Source: Pedobacter sp. JY14-1 (GTDB taxonomy: Bacteria > Bacteroidota > Bacteroidia > Sphingobacteriales > Sphingobacteriaceae). Taken from it: a stretch of 64,000 nucleotides of DNA. Shown in pieces: positions 43,618 through 50,664 of this stretch (the first letter of the stretch is position 1; each line of letters begins with the position of its first letter). The position numbers and the translations under genes are program-made. The stretch covers positions 224,475 through 288,474 of the forward strand of contig NZ_JARJHU010000003.1 of NCBI RefSeq assembly GCF_029269825.1, read 5' to 3'. The notes under the pieces are model-generated. The model was not told the DNA's origin and ran no database searches. It was given only the letters and a program-made list of their open reading frames with translations.

Positions 43618-44388
43618 ATGAGTACAGGAAATATGAACTTGACGCTGAGGGTTTGGCGTCAGAAGAATAGCAAAAGCAAAGGTGCTTTGGTTGATTATAA
43701 GGTGTCTGATATTTCGCCTGATATGTCCTTTTTAGAAATGTTCGATGTGCTGAACGAGCAACTGATCAATAAAGGTGAGGAGCCGATCGTTTTTGATCAT
43801 GACTGCCGTGAAGGGATCTGCGGAATGTGCTCGATGTTCATTAACGGACGTCCGCACGGTCCGAAGGACCTGATCACAACCTGTCAGCTTCACATGCGTT
43901 CGTTTAAAGACGGTGATACGATCGTGGTGGAACCCTGGAGGGCGCAGGCTTTCCCCGTCATCAAAGACCTTACGGTAGACCGTTCTGCGTTTGACAGGAT
44001 CATTGCAGCAGGCGGTTTCATATCCGTGAACACCGGTAATGCCCAGGATGCGAACAACCTGCCTATTCCTAAGCGTCAGGCGGATGCTGCTTTCGAGGCA
44101 GCGGCCTGTATCGGTTGTGGTGCCTGCGTAGCTACCTGTAAGAATGCTTCTGCAATGCTGTTTGTTTCGGCCAAGATCTCGCAGCTGGCGCTTTTACCAC
44201 AGGGGCAACCTGAGCGTTACAAAAGGGTACAAAGTATGGTGGCGCAGATGGATGCCGAAGGATTTGGTAACTGTACCAACACGGGTGCCTGCGAAGCAGA
44301 ATGTCCTAAAGGTATTTCGCTAGAAAACATCGCAAGAATGAACCGAGACTTTTATTCTGCAAAATTTGTTTCTGAAGAAGATATTTAA
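43618..44388 (+). CDS. sdhB: Succinate dehydrogenase/fumarate reductase iron-sulfur subunit
   Basis: A 256-aa electron-transfer subunit with three clusters. The [2Fe-2S] cluster is held by C63, C68, C71 (CREGICGMC) and C89. The [4Fe-4S] and [3Fe-4S] clusters use [11 protein letters not shown] and the [13 protein letters not shown] segment. These are in the expected order and number. It is last in the sdhCAB operon and is followed by a strong hairpin terminator. The C-terminus ends soon after the third cluster, as usual. Confidence 0.96.
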   Translation: MSTGNMNLTLRVWRQKNSKSKGALVDYKVSDISPDMSFLEMFDVLNEQLINKGEEPIVFDHDCREGICGMCSMFINGRPHGPKDLITTCQLHMRSFKDGDTIVVEPWRAQAFPVIKDLTVDRSAFDRIIAAGGFISVNTGNAQDANNLPIPKRQADAAFEAAACIGCGACVATCKNASAMLFVSAKISQLALLPQGQPERYKRVQSMVAQMDAEGFGNCTNTGACEAECPKGISLENIARMNRDFYSAKFVSEEDI

Positions 44389-44420
44389 TACTTTTATATC
44401 CACGAGACAAGGGTATACGT

Positions 44421-44454
44421 AAGAAGGCCCCGGATAACCATCCGGGGCCTTCTT
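44421..44454 (+). terminator. Bidirectional terminator after sdhB
   Basis: A perfect 15-bp GC-rich stem (arms 44421-44435 and 44440-44454) with a 4-nt AACC loop, followed by only a short T-stretch. It sits between the convergent sdhB and blaR1 genes and can serve both. Confidence 0.85.
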
Positions 44455-44497
44455 GCATTGAGGCGTTAATTATCGGATTGAGGGCGTTCTCAATTTT

Positions 44498-46552
44498 TTA
44501 TTCGTCTTTTTTCTGGTTAGCCGGGCCTTTTTTATTTCCTGATTTTGTGGTGATGATGATGACACCATACTTTCCCGCATTCCCATAAGTCTTTATCGCA
44601 TCGTCATCCTTAAGCACGTGGATCGCTTCAATATCTTCCTGTTTGATGGTTGAGAGCGGAGAAAGTAATAGGCCGTCAGGTCCGGTTTTGTTGTCGAGTT
44701 TTACACCATCAACGATATAAAGCGGCTGTGTGCTGACACGGATTTGTACGGTTTTGTTCGTGTCCGTCGACTTCTCGCTGTTAACCCTGATACCAGCAAC
44801 CTTTCCTCCCAGTATTGATTCCACATTAGCAAGGGGCGGCTTTTTCGATGGAGACAGGTTGAAGGCGATCGGCAGGTTGTATTTTACCCTAACCTTTTTT
44901 CCGCCCTGGACGCCAGGAATCCATCTGGGGCTTTTGCTGATCACCCTGACCGCCTCCTCATCAGTTCCGTAGCCTAGTTTCCTTTCTACCTTGATATCGG
45001 TCAGGCTGCCGTCTCTCTCCACGACAAAGGATAAAAATACCTTACCTTCAATCTTATTGTCCCGGGCTTGCTGGGGATATTTAATGTTGTCCCCGATATA
45101 TTTGTAGAACGCTGCCATCCCACCGGGAAAGGTAGGTTGCGTCTCCAGGCTGACAAAGTCGTATACCTTTTCGGTTTGTGCCTCCGGTGAGCTTTCCACC
45201 GGCTGGCTTGCAGTACCTGATGGTTTGAAGCCTCTCACATTGATCGTGTTTAACAGGGTATAGCCGGGGAGATTCTTCAGGGCCCTGGCCTTCGCAGATA
45301 CAGCAGCAGCATCCTCGTCAGTTAAAGTGAAGGCAACGCGGAGCACGTACTGACCATCGGGAATATCCTTCAGGTCAGGATAAAACAGGATGGACTTCAT
45401 TACCTCAACATCGCAGCCGCCACCCAGGGAGGCGCCTGCTATACTCAGGTCCCGGGTTTCCCCGTTTTTCAGACCGAACTTGATCTGAGCGATGCCGGTG
45501 ATCCCTGCGCGTCTCGCGGCCTCGGGGTATTTGATGGTTGTCCTGATGTGGTTGTAGAATTTTTCCCAGTCCGGGTTAATGCTGTTCTCGCCGGAAGTAA
45601 TGATCCTGGGGTTTCCCGTAACCCGGCTGAGCCCGGCAGTTCGGGCAGTCGCGGCCACCACTTCTCTGACCGTGCTTACCGGAGCATCCAGCGGGATTTC
45701 TTCTGCGAGGCTTCTCAGGTTTTCATTCTTCCTGACGGTGGCGGAAGAAAGGATGAGTGCGAGGCCGAATAGGGGTACGAAGAAGCCGTATTTCAGGACT
45801 GCGGTTTTTGCAGAACGCTCCTTATAAAGCATAGCAATCCTTTTTTTGAGCATGGATCTGGCCGCGAAGTTGTTGGTCAGCGTACTTGGTACTACACCCA
45901 TCGCCTTGCTCATCAGCAGCAGGGCATACTGGTCTTTATTACCCTGAAAATGGGCGGCGGCCTCGTCGGCAAGATATTCGTGGATATTCCTGATCGTACG
46001 TTTGATGGCGTAGATTACGGGGTTAAACCAGAGTAAGATACCGATCAGCTCAAATAAAATGATGTCGGCCGAGTGCAGTTGGCGCATATGGATATGCTCA
46101 TGTTCGTTGACCGTTTCCACACCGTCCATGTGCTGATCGACGACTTTTTTGCCGAAGAACGAGAAGGCTGCATTTTTTTCAGGTGAACGCAGCAACAGCA
46201 GTGCCCGGCAGAATTTTGCCACAAATATCAGCATGGCGACCAGTACGCCTGCCAGGTAAACAACGACAAGCGTATCGGTCAGGCTGATGCTTTCCTGTTT
46301 TTCCGGGCTGACGATGATTTGGCTCATGATGCCATTGAGCTGGTCCACCCCGACGTAGACCTTTTGTGCTACGGGCTGAGTCGTGAACCACTCGAATCGT
46401 AAGAATGGAATGGCCAGCGACAGGATGCCTGCAGAGAGCAGGTACAGCCGGTTCAGTTTGAAATAAGTTTCCCTGTCGAGCAGGAGTTTATAGAAGCCAT
46501 AGAATACCACCAGGTATAGGTTGACTTGCAGGAGGTAATGTGCCCAGTTCAT
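44498..46552 (-). CDS. BlaR1/MecR1-type M56 metallopeptidase sensor with TonB-C and plug domains
   Basis: A 684-aa membrane sensor protease. Transmembrane segments (about 9-25, 36-52, 96-115, 163-180, 253-270) frame the M56 domain with zinc site H151-E152-x-x-H155 (HEHIHMRQ) and the later D196-E197 (YLADEAA). After the last membrane segment the periplasmic part holds two TonB C-terminal-like domains (about 320-415 and 500-600; the second has PTFPGGMAAFYKYI and NIKYPQQARDNKIEGKVFL) and then a receptor-plug-like domain (605-680: VESILGGKVAGIRV, PLYIVDGVKLD, IEAIHVLKDDDA). The classic BlaR1 penicillin-binding domain is missing. It overlaps blaI by 4 nt. It probably relays an envelope signal by cutting BlaI. 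Confidence 0.88.
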   Translation of the reverse strand: MNWAHYLLQVNLYLVVFYGFYKLLLDRETYFKLNRLYLLSAGILSLAIPFLRFEWFTTQPVAQKVYVGVDQLNGIMSQIIVSPEKQESISLTDTLVVVYLAGVLVAMLIFVAKFCRALLLLRSPEKNAAFSFFGKKVVDQHMDGVETVNEHEHIHMRQLHSADIILFELIGILLWFNPVIYAIKRTIRNIHEYLADEAAAHFQGNKDQYALLLMSKAMGVVPSTLTNNFAARSMLKKRIAMLYKERSAKTAVLKYGFFVPLFGLALILSSATVRKNENLRSLAEEIPLDAPVSTVREVVAATARTAGLSRVTGNPRIITSGENSINPDWEKFYNHIRTTIKYPEAARRAGITGIAQIKFGLKNGETRDLSIAGASLGGGCDVEVMKSILFYPDLKDIPDGQYVLRVAFTLTDEDAAAVSAKARALKNLPGYTLLNTINVRGFKPSGTASQPVESSPEAQTEKVYDFVSLETQPTFPGGMAAFYKYIGDNIKYPQQARDNKIEGKVFLSFVVERDGSLTDIKVERKLGYGTDEEAVRVISKSPRWIPGVQGGKKVRVKYNLPIAFNLSPSKKPPLANVESILGGKVAGIRVNSEKSTDTNKTVQIRVSTQPLYIVDGVKLDNKTGPDGLLLSPLSTIKQEDIEAIHVLKDDDAIKTYGNAGKYGVIIITTKSGNKKGPANQKKDE

Positions 46553-46926
46553 TTTTCTTTCTTTTTGAGTTTGTTAATCATTTTCAGGATCTCATCGACA
46601 TCATCCAGGTCGAGTTTTTCTTCTTTGACGAAGAAGGAGAACATACTTTCCACCGAGTTCTCAAAGTAATTGCCGAGTAATTTGTCCGTCGCATGACGCT
46701 TATAATCTTCCCTGCTGATGAGTGGATAATAGTTATGGGCTTTGCCAAATGTTTCATGGCCGATGAACCCTTTCGTTTCCAGTATACGGATGATGGTAGA
46801 GACAGTATTGTAGGCCGGTTTGGGTTCTGGTAAATGGTCAATAACGTCTTTTACAAAACCCTTCTTTATCTGCCATAGGATCTGCATGATCTGCTCTTCC
46901 GCTTTTGTGAGGTCTTTAATTTCCAT
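46549..46926 (-). CDS. BlaI/MecI/CopY family transcriptional repressor
   Basis: A 125-aa winged-helix dimeric repressor. The N-terminal DNA-binding part (LTKAEEQIMQILWQIKKGFVKDVIDHLPEPKPAYNTVSTIIRILETKGFI) is the family hallmark, and the C-terminal helices form the dimer. It is cleaved or released when the paired M56 sensor is active; the cleavage site cannot be read here. It is coupled to blaR1 (overlap 46549-46552) and is first in the operon. Its promoter carries two ACTAA-N4-TTAGT palindromes, so it represses itself. The barrel promoter at 35907 carries the same palindrome. Confidence 0.93.
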   Translation of the reverse strand: MEIKDLTKAEEQIMQILWQIKKGFVKDVIDHLPEPKPAYNTVSTIIRILETKGFIGHETFGKAHNYYPLISREDYKRHATDKLLGNYFENSVESMFSFFVKEEKLDLDDVDEILKMINKLKKKEK

Positions 46927-46986
46927 TTCTGATCAGTTTTAGTGCTTGATTAGCCAGTCCCCGCACTGCGCATTGCCGGGTTGATA

Positions 46987-47000
46987 ACTAAGTCTTTAGT
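46987..47000 (-). promoter_or_regulatory. BlaI operator 1 (ACTAA-GTCT-TTAGT)
   Basis: A 5-4-5 palindrome that begins 2 bp downstream of the -7 element, over the expected transcript start. Its centre is 25 bp from operator 2. Its flanks (ATAACTAAG, TTTAGTAT) match the barrel-promoter site. Confidence 0.7.
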
Positions 47001-47001
47001 A

Positions 47002-47033
47002 TAAACGTATAACTAATATTTTAGTTTTCAAAA
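47002..47033 (-). promoter_or_regulatory. blaI promoter (TTTTG, 19 bp, TACGTTTA)
   Basis: On the minus strand -33 TTTTG is at 47033-47029 and -7 TACGTTTA (7 of 8) at 47009-47002, with exactly 19 bp between. It is the best-formed promoter in the window. The two palindromes sit in the spacer and at the start site. Confidence 0.7.
47011..47026 (-). promoter_or_regulatory. BlaI operator 2 (AACTAA-TATT-TTAGTT)
   Basis: A 6-4-6 palindrome placed entirely in the spacer between -33 and -7 of the blaI promoter. Binding there would directly block polymerase. Its position relative to the -7 is the same as that of the site at the barrel promoter. Confidence 0.7.
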
Positions 47034-47040
47034 TTTATTT

Positions 47041-47068
47041 AAAAAAAAGGCAGGAATCCTCCTGCCTT
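47041..47068 (-). terminator. Intrinsic terminator of the 56-aa peptide gene
   Basis: A 9-bp stem, AAGGCAGGA and TCCTGCCTT, followed on the minus strand by a run of T residues. It ends transcription of the small gene at 47113-47283 before the blaI promoter. Confidence 0.8.
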
Positions 47069-47112
47069 GTCTAACTATTAACTAAAACTAATTTGTATGA
47101 GTGCTTTGGAAT

Positions 47113-47283
47113 TTACTTTGAAAACAAAGTGCTGATAGTCAATGTGCCGGATTTTACGGGGGCACTTTTCATCGCCATTTCCTCGTTTGCCTGGCTGTTG
47201 CCGACTGCCAAAGTGAGCAGGGTGGCAATGAATACCGGAACAAGCAGCAAAAGGAAAGGAGAGATGTTGGTTAACTTTTTCAT
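47113..47283 (-). CDS. Small secreted or membrane peptide, 56 aa
   Basis: A 56-aa peptide within a longer open frame; ATG 47283 gives a textbook signal sequence: KK near the N-terminus, then a hydrophobic core (about residues 9-28, PFLLLLVPVFIATLLTLAVG), and possible cleavage near NSQANEE. The mature part is about 25 residues (MAMKSAPVKSGTLTISTLFSK) with no cysteines. It has its own terminator directly downstream, and a possible -7-like TCTCTTTG upstream, which support a real transcript. Family unknown. It lies between blaI and a LytS/LytTR pair, which suggests a peptide signal or envelope-stress role, but that is speculation. Confidence 0.55.
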   Translation of the reverse strand: MKKLTNISPFLLLLVPVFIATLLTLAVGNSQANEEMAMKSAPVKSGTLTISTLFSK

Positions 47284-47535
47284 GATCTTGTATTTTTTGG
47301 CCTGATGGCTATGTTTAATTTTCTTGTTGTGTTTTGATGAAACAAAGAGAATCATAAAATTCGCCCCGCTAAAATGTTTTAGACCAAGCGGATATTCTCC
47401 TAGATGAACGCCCCGAATGCCGGTTTTGAGGTCTGGAGCAGGCTTTGCCGGTGTTGGTAGAAAAAAAATGCCTGTTCGTCGAATGAAAATGCCGGGAAAT
47501 GCCGGATTGTCTATTTTGATAAGGATATTTGAGGT

Positions 47536-48567
47536 ATGGATAATAAAAGACCACTGGTTGTACATGTTATTTTCTGGTCACTGATCTGTTCCCTGCTGTT
47601 TCTGGATGTTGTCCTGAACAGGAGGACCTACAGCGCTAGAGATATCGGGATCATCTATGGCTATTCGGGGGTATGTAATGTTTCGATATTTTATATCAAC
47701 TATACCTTGCTGATCCCGATGCTGGTAAAGGAGCAGAAGCGTTACGGCTTGTATATGGTGTCGATCACGCTGCTGATACTGGGTATGTGTGTCATCAAGA
47801 CAGCTATTGCGAGCCTGAACCCGGAGCAGTTGCTGACCTATTCCGGTAAAAAGGGTGCGGTAGCATACAGTTCACTGGCGCGGTATGCGGCGGAAGCACT
47901 ATTCATATCTGGTTTTTTTGTAGTCATCAGTGCATTGCTCAAGTTTGCGATCGACTGGGCGGGCAATGAACGGGTACAGCGTAACCTGGAAAGGGAACGG
48001 AAAGAAATGGAACTGCAGTTCCTGAAGTCGCAGCTGAACCCGCATTTCCTGTTCAACTCACTCAATAACATTTATTCGCTGGCTTATCAGAAATCAGAGA
48101 AAACACCCGATGCGATCCTGAAGCTGTCGGAGATGATGCGTTATATGATCTATGAGAGTAACGATAGCTGGGTTTCCCTGAGCAAGGAGATTGAATATGT
48201 ACAGAATTTCATCGAGCTGCAGAAACTGCGTTTTAAAGACGGGGCCTTTGTGGAATTTACCATGAACGGGGAGATCGACCACCAGCGCATCGTTCCGCTG
48301 ATCCTGATTTCCTTTGTGGAGAACGCATTCAAGCATGGGGTTGCCAATGACCCGAAGGACCCGATACGGATCAATATTATCGCGAACCAGAAGATTCTCC
48401 ATTTCAGCATTACCAACAAAAAGAACAATTACAACAAGGATGAAATGGGGGGAGTGGGTCTGAGTAATGTGGAAAGGCGCCTGCAGTTGCTTTATCCTGA
48501 CAGGTATAAATTAAATATTGTAAATTCGGCTACACACTACACAAGCGAATTAATGCTGGATATATGA
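47536..48567 (+). CDS. LytS-type sensor histidine kinase
   Basis: A 343-aa membrane histidine kinase of the HPK7/LytS class. Four hydrophobic segments in the first 140 residues (for example IFWSLICSLLFLDVVL, IFYINYTLLIPML, MVSITLLILGMCVIKTA, ALFISGFFVVISALL). The His_kinase domain has H170 in QLNPHFLFNSLNNIYSL. A reduced ATPase follows (LILISFVENAFKHG, GGVGLSNVERRL). The gene end overlaps the LytTR regulator by 4 nt. The signal is unknown; it sits downstream of the small peptide gene in divergent orientation. Confidence 0.93.
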   Translation: MDNKRPLVVHVIFWSLICSLLFLDVVLNRRTYSARDIGIIYGYSGVCNVSIFYINYTLLIPMLVKEQKRYGLYMVSITLLILGMCVIKTAIASLNPEQLLTYSGKKGAVAYSSLARYAAEALFISGFFVVISALLKFAIDWAGNERVQRNLERERKEMELQFLKSQLNPHFLFNSLNNIYSLAYQKSEKTPDAILKLSEMMRYMIYESNDSWVSLSKEIEYVQNFIELQKLRFKDGAFVEFTMNGEIDHQRIVPLILISFVENAFKHGVANDPKDPIRINIIANQKILHFSITNKKNNYNKDEMGGVGLSNVERRLQLLYPDRYKLNIVNSATHYTSELMLDI

Positions 48568-49313
48568 CGAAGTTAAAATGTATAGCTGTTGATGATGAGC
48601 CGCTGGCACTGGATATTATAGAGGATTATGTATCCAAAGTGCCCTTTCTCGAACTGGTTAAGAGAACGGAGAATGCGATAGAGGCGCTGCAAATGGTACA
48701 GGCCGGTGGAGTGGACCTGGTGTTTCTGGACATCCAGATGCCCGAACTTACAGGCATCCAGTTTCTGAAGATCGCCAATTCCAAGGCCAGATATATCCTG
48801 ACGACTGCCTATTCGCAATATGCGCTGGAAAGCTATGATCTGAATGTCTCAGATTACCTGCTGAAGCCGATTGCCTTCGACCGTTTCTACAAGGCGGTGG
48901 AAAAGGTCCACAACCAGGTAAAGCCTGTGGAGGTGGTCCAGCCCCCGCAGCCGATATTGACTTCTGCACCTTTTTCTGCTGCTGCGGTCCCGGTCCAGGA
49001 TTTTATCTTTGTCAAAACGGAACATAAGATCCAGAAGATCGAACTGGATCATATCCTCTATATTGAAGGATTAAAGGACTACATTTCTATCTATACCAGG
49101 ACTGAACGTATCATCACGCTTCAGAATATGAAGAAAATGGAAGAAACCCTTCCGCAGGGCCAGTTTATCCGGGTACACAAGTCTTACATTATTTCCCTGG
49201 ATAAGATCGAAAGCATTGAAAGGAGCCGGATCTCTATCTGCGGCAAAGTGATCCCTATCGGTGATACCTACCGGGATGAATTCTTCAGGCACATCGATAA
49301 CAAGAACATTTAA
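48564..49313 (+). CDS. LytTR-family response regulator
   Basis: A 249-aa transcription factor. Receiver domain with E12 and phospho-site D56 (VFLDIQMPELTG). After a proline-rich linker the LytTR DNA-binding domain follows (about 145-249: FIFVKTEHKIQKIELDHILYIEGLKDYI and FIRVHKSYIISLDKIESI). It is coupled to the LytS kinase by a 4-nt overlap. Its stop codon overlaps that of the convergent acyltransferase (shared TTAA). Such pairs often control envelope or extracellular genes; targets here are not known. Confidence 0.94.
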   Translation: MTKLKCIAVDDEPLALDIIEDYVSKVPFLELVKRTENAIEALQMVQAGGVDLVFLDIQMPELTGIQFLKIANSKARYILTTAYSQYALESYDLNVSDYLLKPIAFDRFYKAVEKVHNQVKPVEVVQPPQPILTSAPFSAAAVPVQDFIFVKTEHKIQKIELDHILYIEGLKDYISIYTRTERIITLQNMKKMEETLPQGQFIRVHKSYIISLDKIESIERSRISICGKVIPIGDTYRDEFFRHIDNKNI

Positions 49314-50071
49314 ATGCGCTCGCGGATCGGTGCAGGGAGCTGGCCCAGATGAGACCTTATGGCATTTTCAGCTTCATTGCTGACTTCATCCGGTGTCCTG
49401 CCTGCCGGTTCTATCGGTGGGAGGACGGTCCATTTCAGACGTTCGCCAAAACTAAGCGGAAAGCTGCCGAACTGTACCAGTTTCCAGGAATTTTCAATAG
49501 CCACCGGAACAATTAGTGCATGAGGTGTTACCTTGAGCAGGGTGGCGATACCACCAACCTGGAAAGGTTTCATCTGGCCGTCCTTTGATCTGGTGCCTTC
49601 CGGGAAGATCATTGCTGACCAGGTATGCTCCTTCATCCTCCGCCCGAGCTTGATGATCTCTGAAATGGCCTGTTTGCTGTCTTTGCGGTCGATGTTGGCC
49701 CCGCCCCCATACTTCAGGTTGAACGAAATGGAGGGAATGCCTTTGGTCAGTTCTATTTTGGAAATGAATTTAACATGGTATTTTCTGAGGAACCAGATGA
49801 GTGCCGGTATGTCATACATGCTCTGGTGGTTGGCCATAAAAATGATAGGCCTGTCTTTAGGCAGCGCCTGCCTGTTGATAAAGCGTGTACTGGCCCCCAG
49901 TGTCAGGGTACTGTAAGTAAGGAAAAAATTAAGGATATCTACAGAACGCTTGTGGGCGGCGTAGCCAAGTACCTTGTAGCAAAACCACTGAATGGGCTGG
50001 AAAATAACCAGTATCAGAAAGAAACACAGGTAAAAGACCGGGCTTAAGAGATAACCTAGGAATTTATTCAT
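49310..50071 (-). CDS. 1-acyl-sn-glycerol-3-phosphate acyltransferase (PlsC family)
   Basis: A 253-aa membrane-bound acyltransferase that makes phosphatidic acid from lysophosphatidic acid. N-terminal hydrophobic segment about 10-30. The catalytic HX4D motif is H82-x4-D87 in ANHQSMYDIPA, block III is FPEGTRS, and a later proline block (LIVPVAIEN) matches. All essential motifs are intact, and length is normal. It is 20 nt downstream of the NUDIX gene on the same strand. Identification is secure at family level; the exact lipid substrate is inferred. Confidence 0.93.
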   Translation of the reverse strand: MNKFLGYLLSPVFYLCFFLILVIFQPIQWFCYKVLGYAAHKRSVDILNFFLTYSTLTLGASTRFINRQALPKDRPIIFMANHQSMYDIPALIWFLRKYHVKFISKIELTKGIPSISFNLKYGGGANIDRKDSKQAISEIIKLGRRMKEHTWSAMIFPEGTRSKDGQMKPFQVGGIATLLKVTPHALIVPVAIENSWKLVQFGSFPLSFGERLKWTVLPPIEPAGRTPDEVSNEAENAIRSHLGQLPAPIRERI

Positions 50072-50091
50072 GTTGCAATGATACTGAAATT

Positions 50092-50646
50092 CTACAAATG
50101 GCCATCTTTGAGGAGCAGCTGTGCCCTGAGCAGGGCGGCCACACTCATGCTGTCGGTAATCTCCCCGTTCAGCACCATCTGACAGGCATCCTTAAGCGGT
50201 AGCTTCCTGACGGTGAGCTGCTCGGTTTCCTCCGGCTCTGCCTCACCCATTGTCAGGCCCCTGGCAATATAAATGATGGCAAGTTCGTTGCTCACAGAGT
50301 TGGAAAGATGCATGCGCTGCAGCTCTGTCCATTCGCTTGCCGTCATTCCGGTCTCTTCCAGCAGTTCCCTTTTTGCACTTTCGAGCGGATCTGATTCCAG
50401 CGGGCCGCCACCCTCCGGGATTTCCCAGCTATAGGCTTTGAGCGGAAACCTGTACTGTCCCACGAGCCAGGTATTGAGGTCTTCATCAACCGGTAATATG
50501 CCTATGGCGTAGTTCTTGAAATGCACCTCGCCATAGATACCCTTGCCACCAGAAGGGTTGATCACCTGGTGCTCAGTGAGGCCGATCCATTTATTTTCGT
50601 AGATCTTATGGCTTTCTATGGTAATCCAGGGGTTTGTCTCTTCCAT
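50092..50646 (-). CDS. NUDIX hydrolase (ADP-ribose pyrophosphatase-like)
   Basis: A 184-aa NUDIX enzyme that hydrolyses a nucleoside diphosphate linked to another moiety. The NUDIX box is GGGPLESDPLESAKRELLEETG, with the RELLEE core intact. The N-terminus (ETNPWITIESHKIYENKWIGLTEHQVINPSG) resembles ADP-ribose pyrophosphatases. The start is ATG 50646; the frame runs 15 nt further upstream to a less likely start. It overlaps nothing and lies 18 nt from the next upstream gene (barrel), so cotranscription is possible. The exact substrate is unknown. Confidence 0.9.
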   Translation of the reverse strand: MEETNPWITIESHKIYENKWIGLTEHQVINPSGGKGIYGEVHFKNYAIGILPVDEDLNTWLVGQYRFPLKAYSWEIPEGGGPLESDPLESAKRELLEETGMTASEWTELQRMHLSNSVSNELAIIYIARGLTMGEAEPEETEQLTVRKLPLKDACQMVLNGEITDSMSVAALLRAQLLLKDGHL

Positions 50647-50664
50647 GGTACCAATATACAAAAA

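Noticed and set aside
44498..46926. Beta-lactam resistance locus
   Set aside because: The sensor lacks the penicillin-binding domain and no beta-lactamase gene is in the window.
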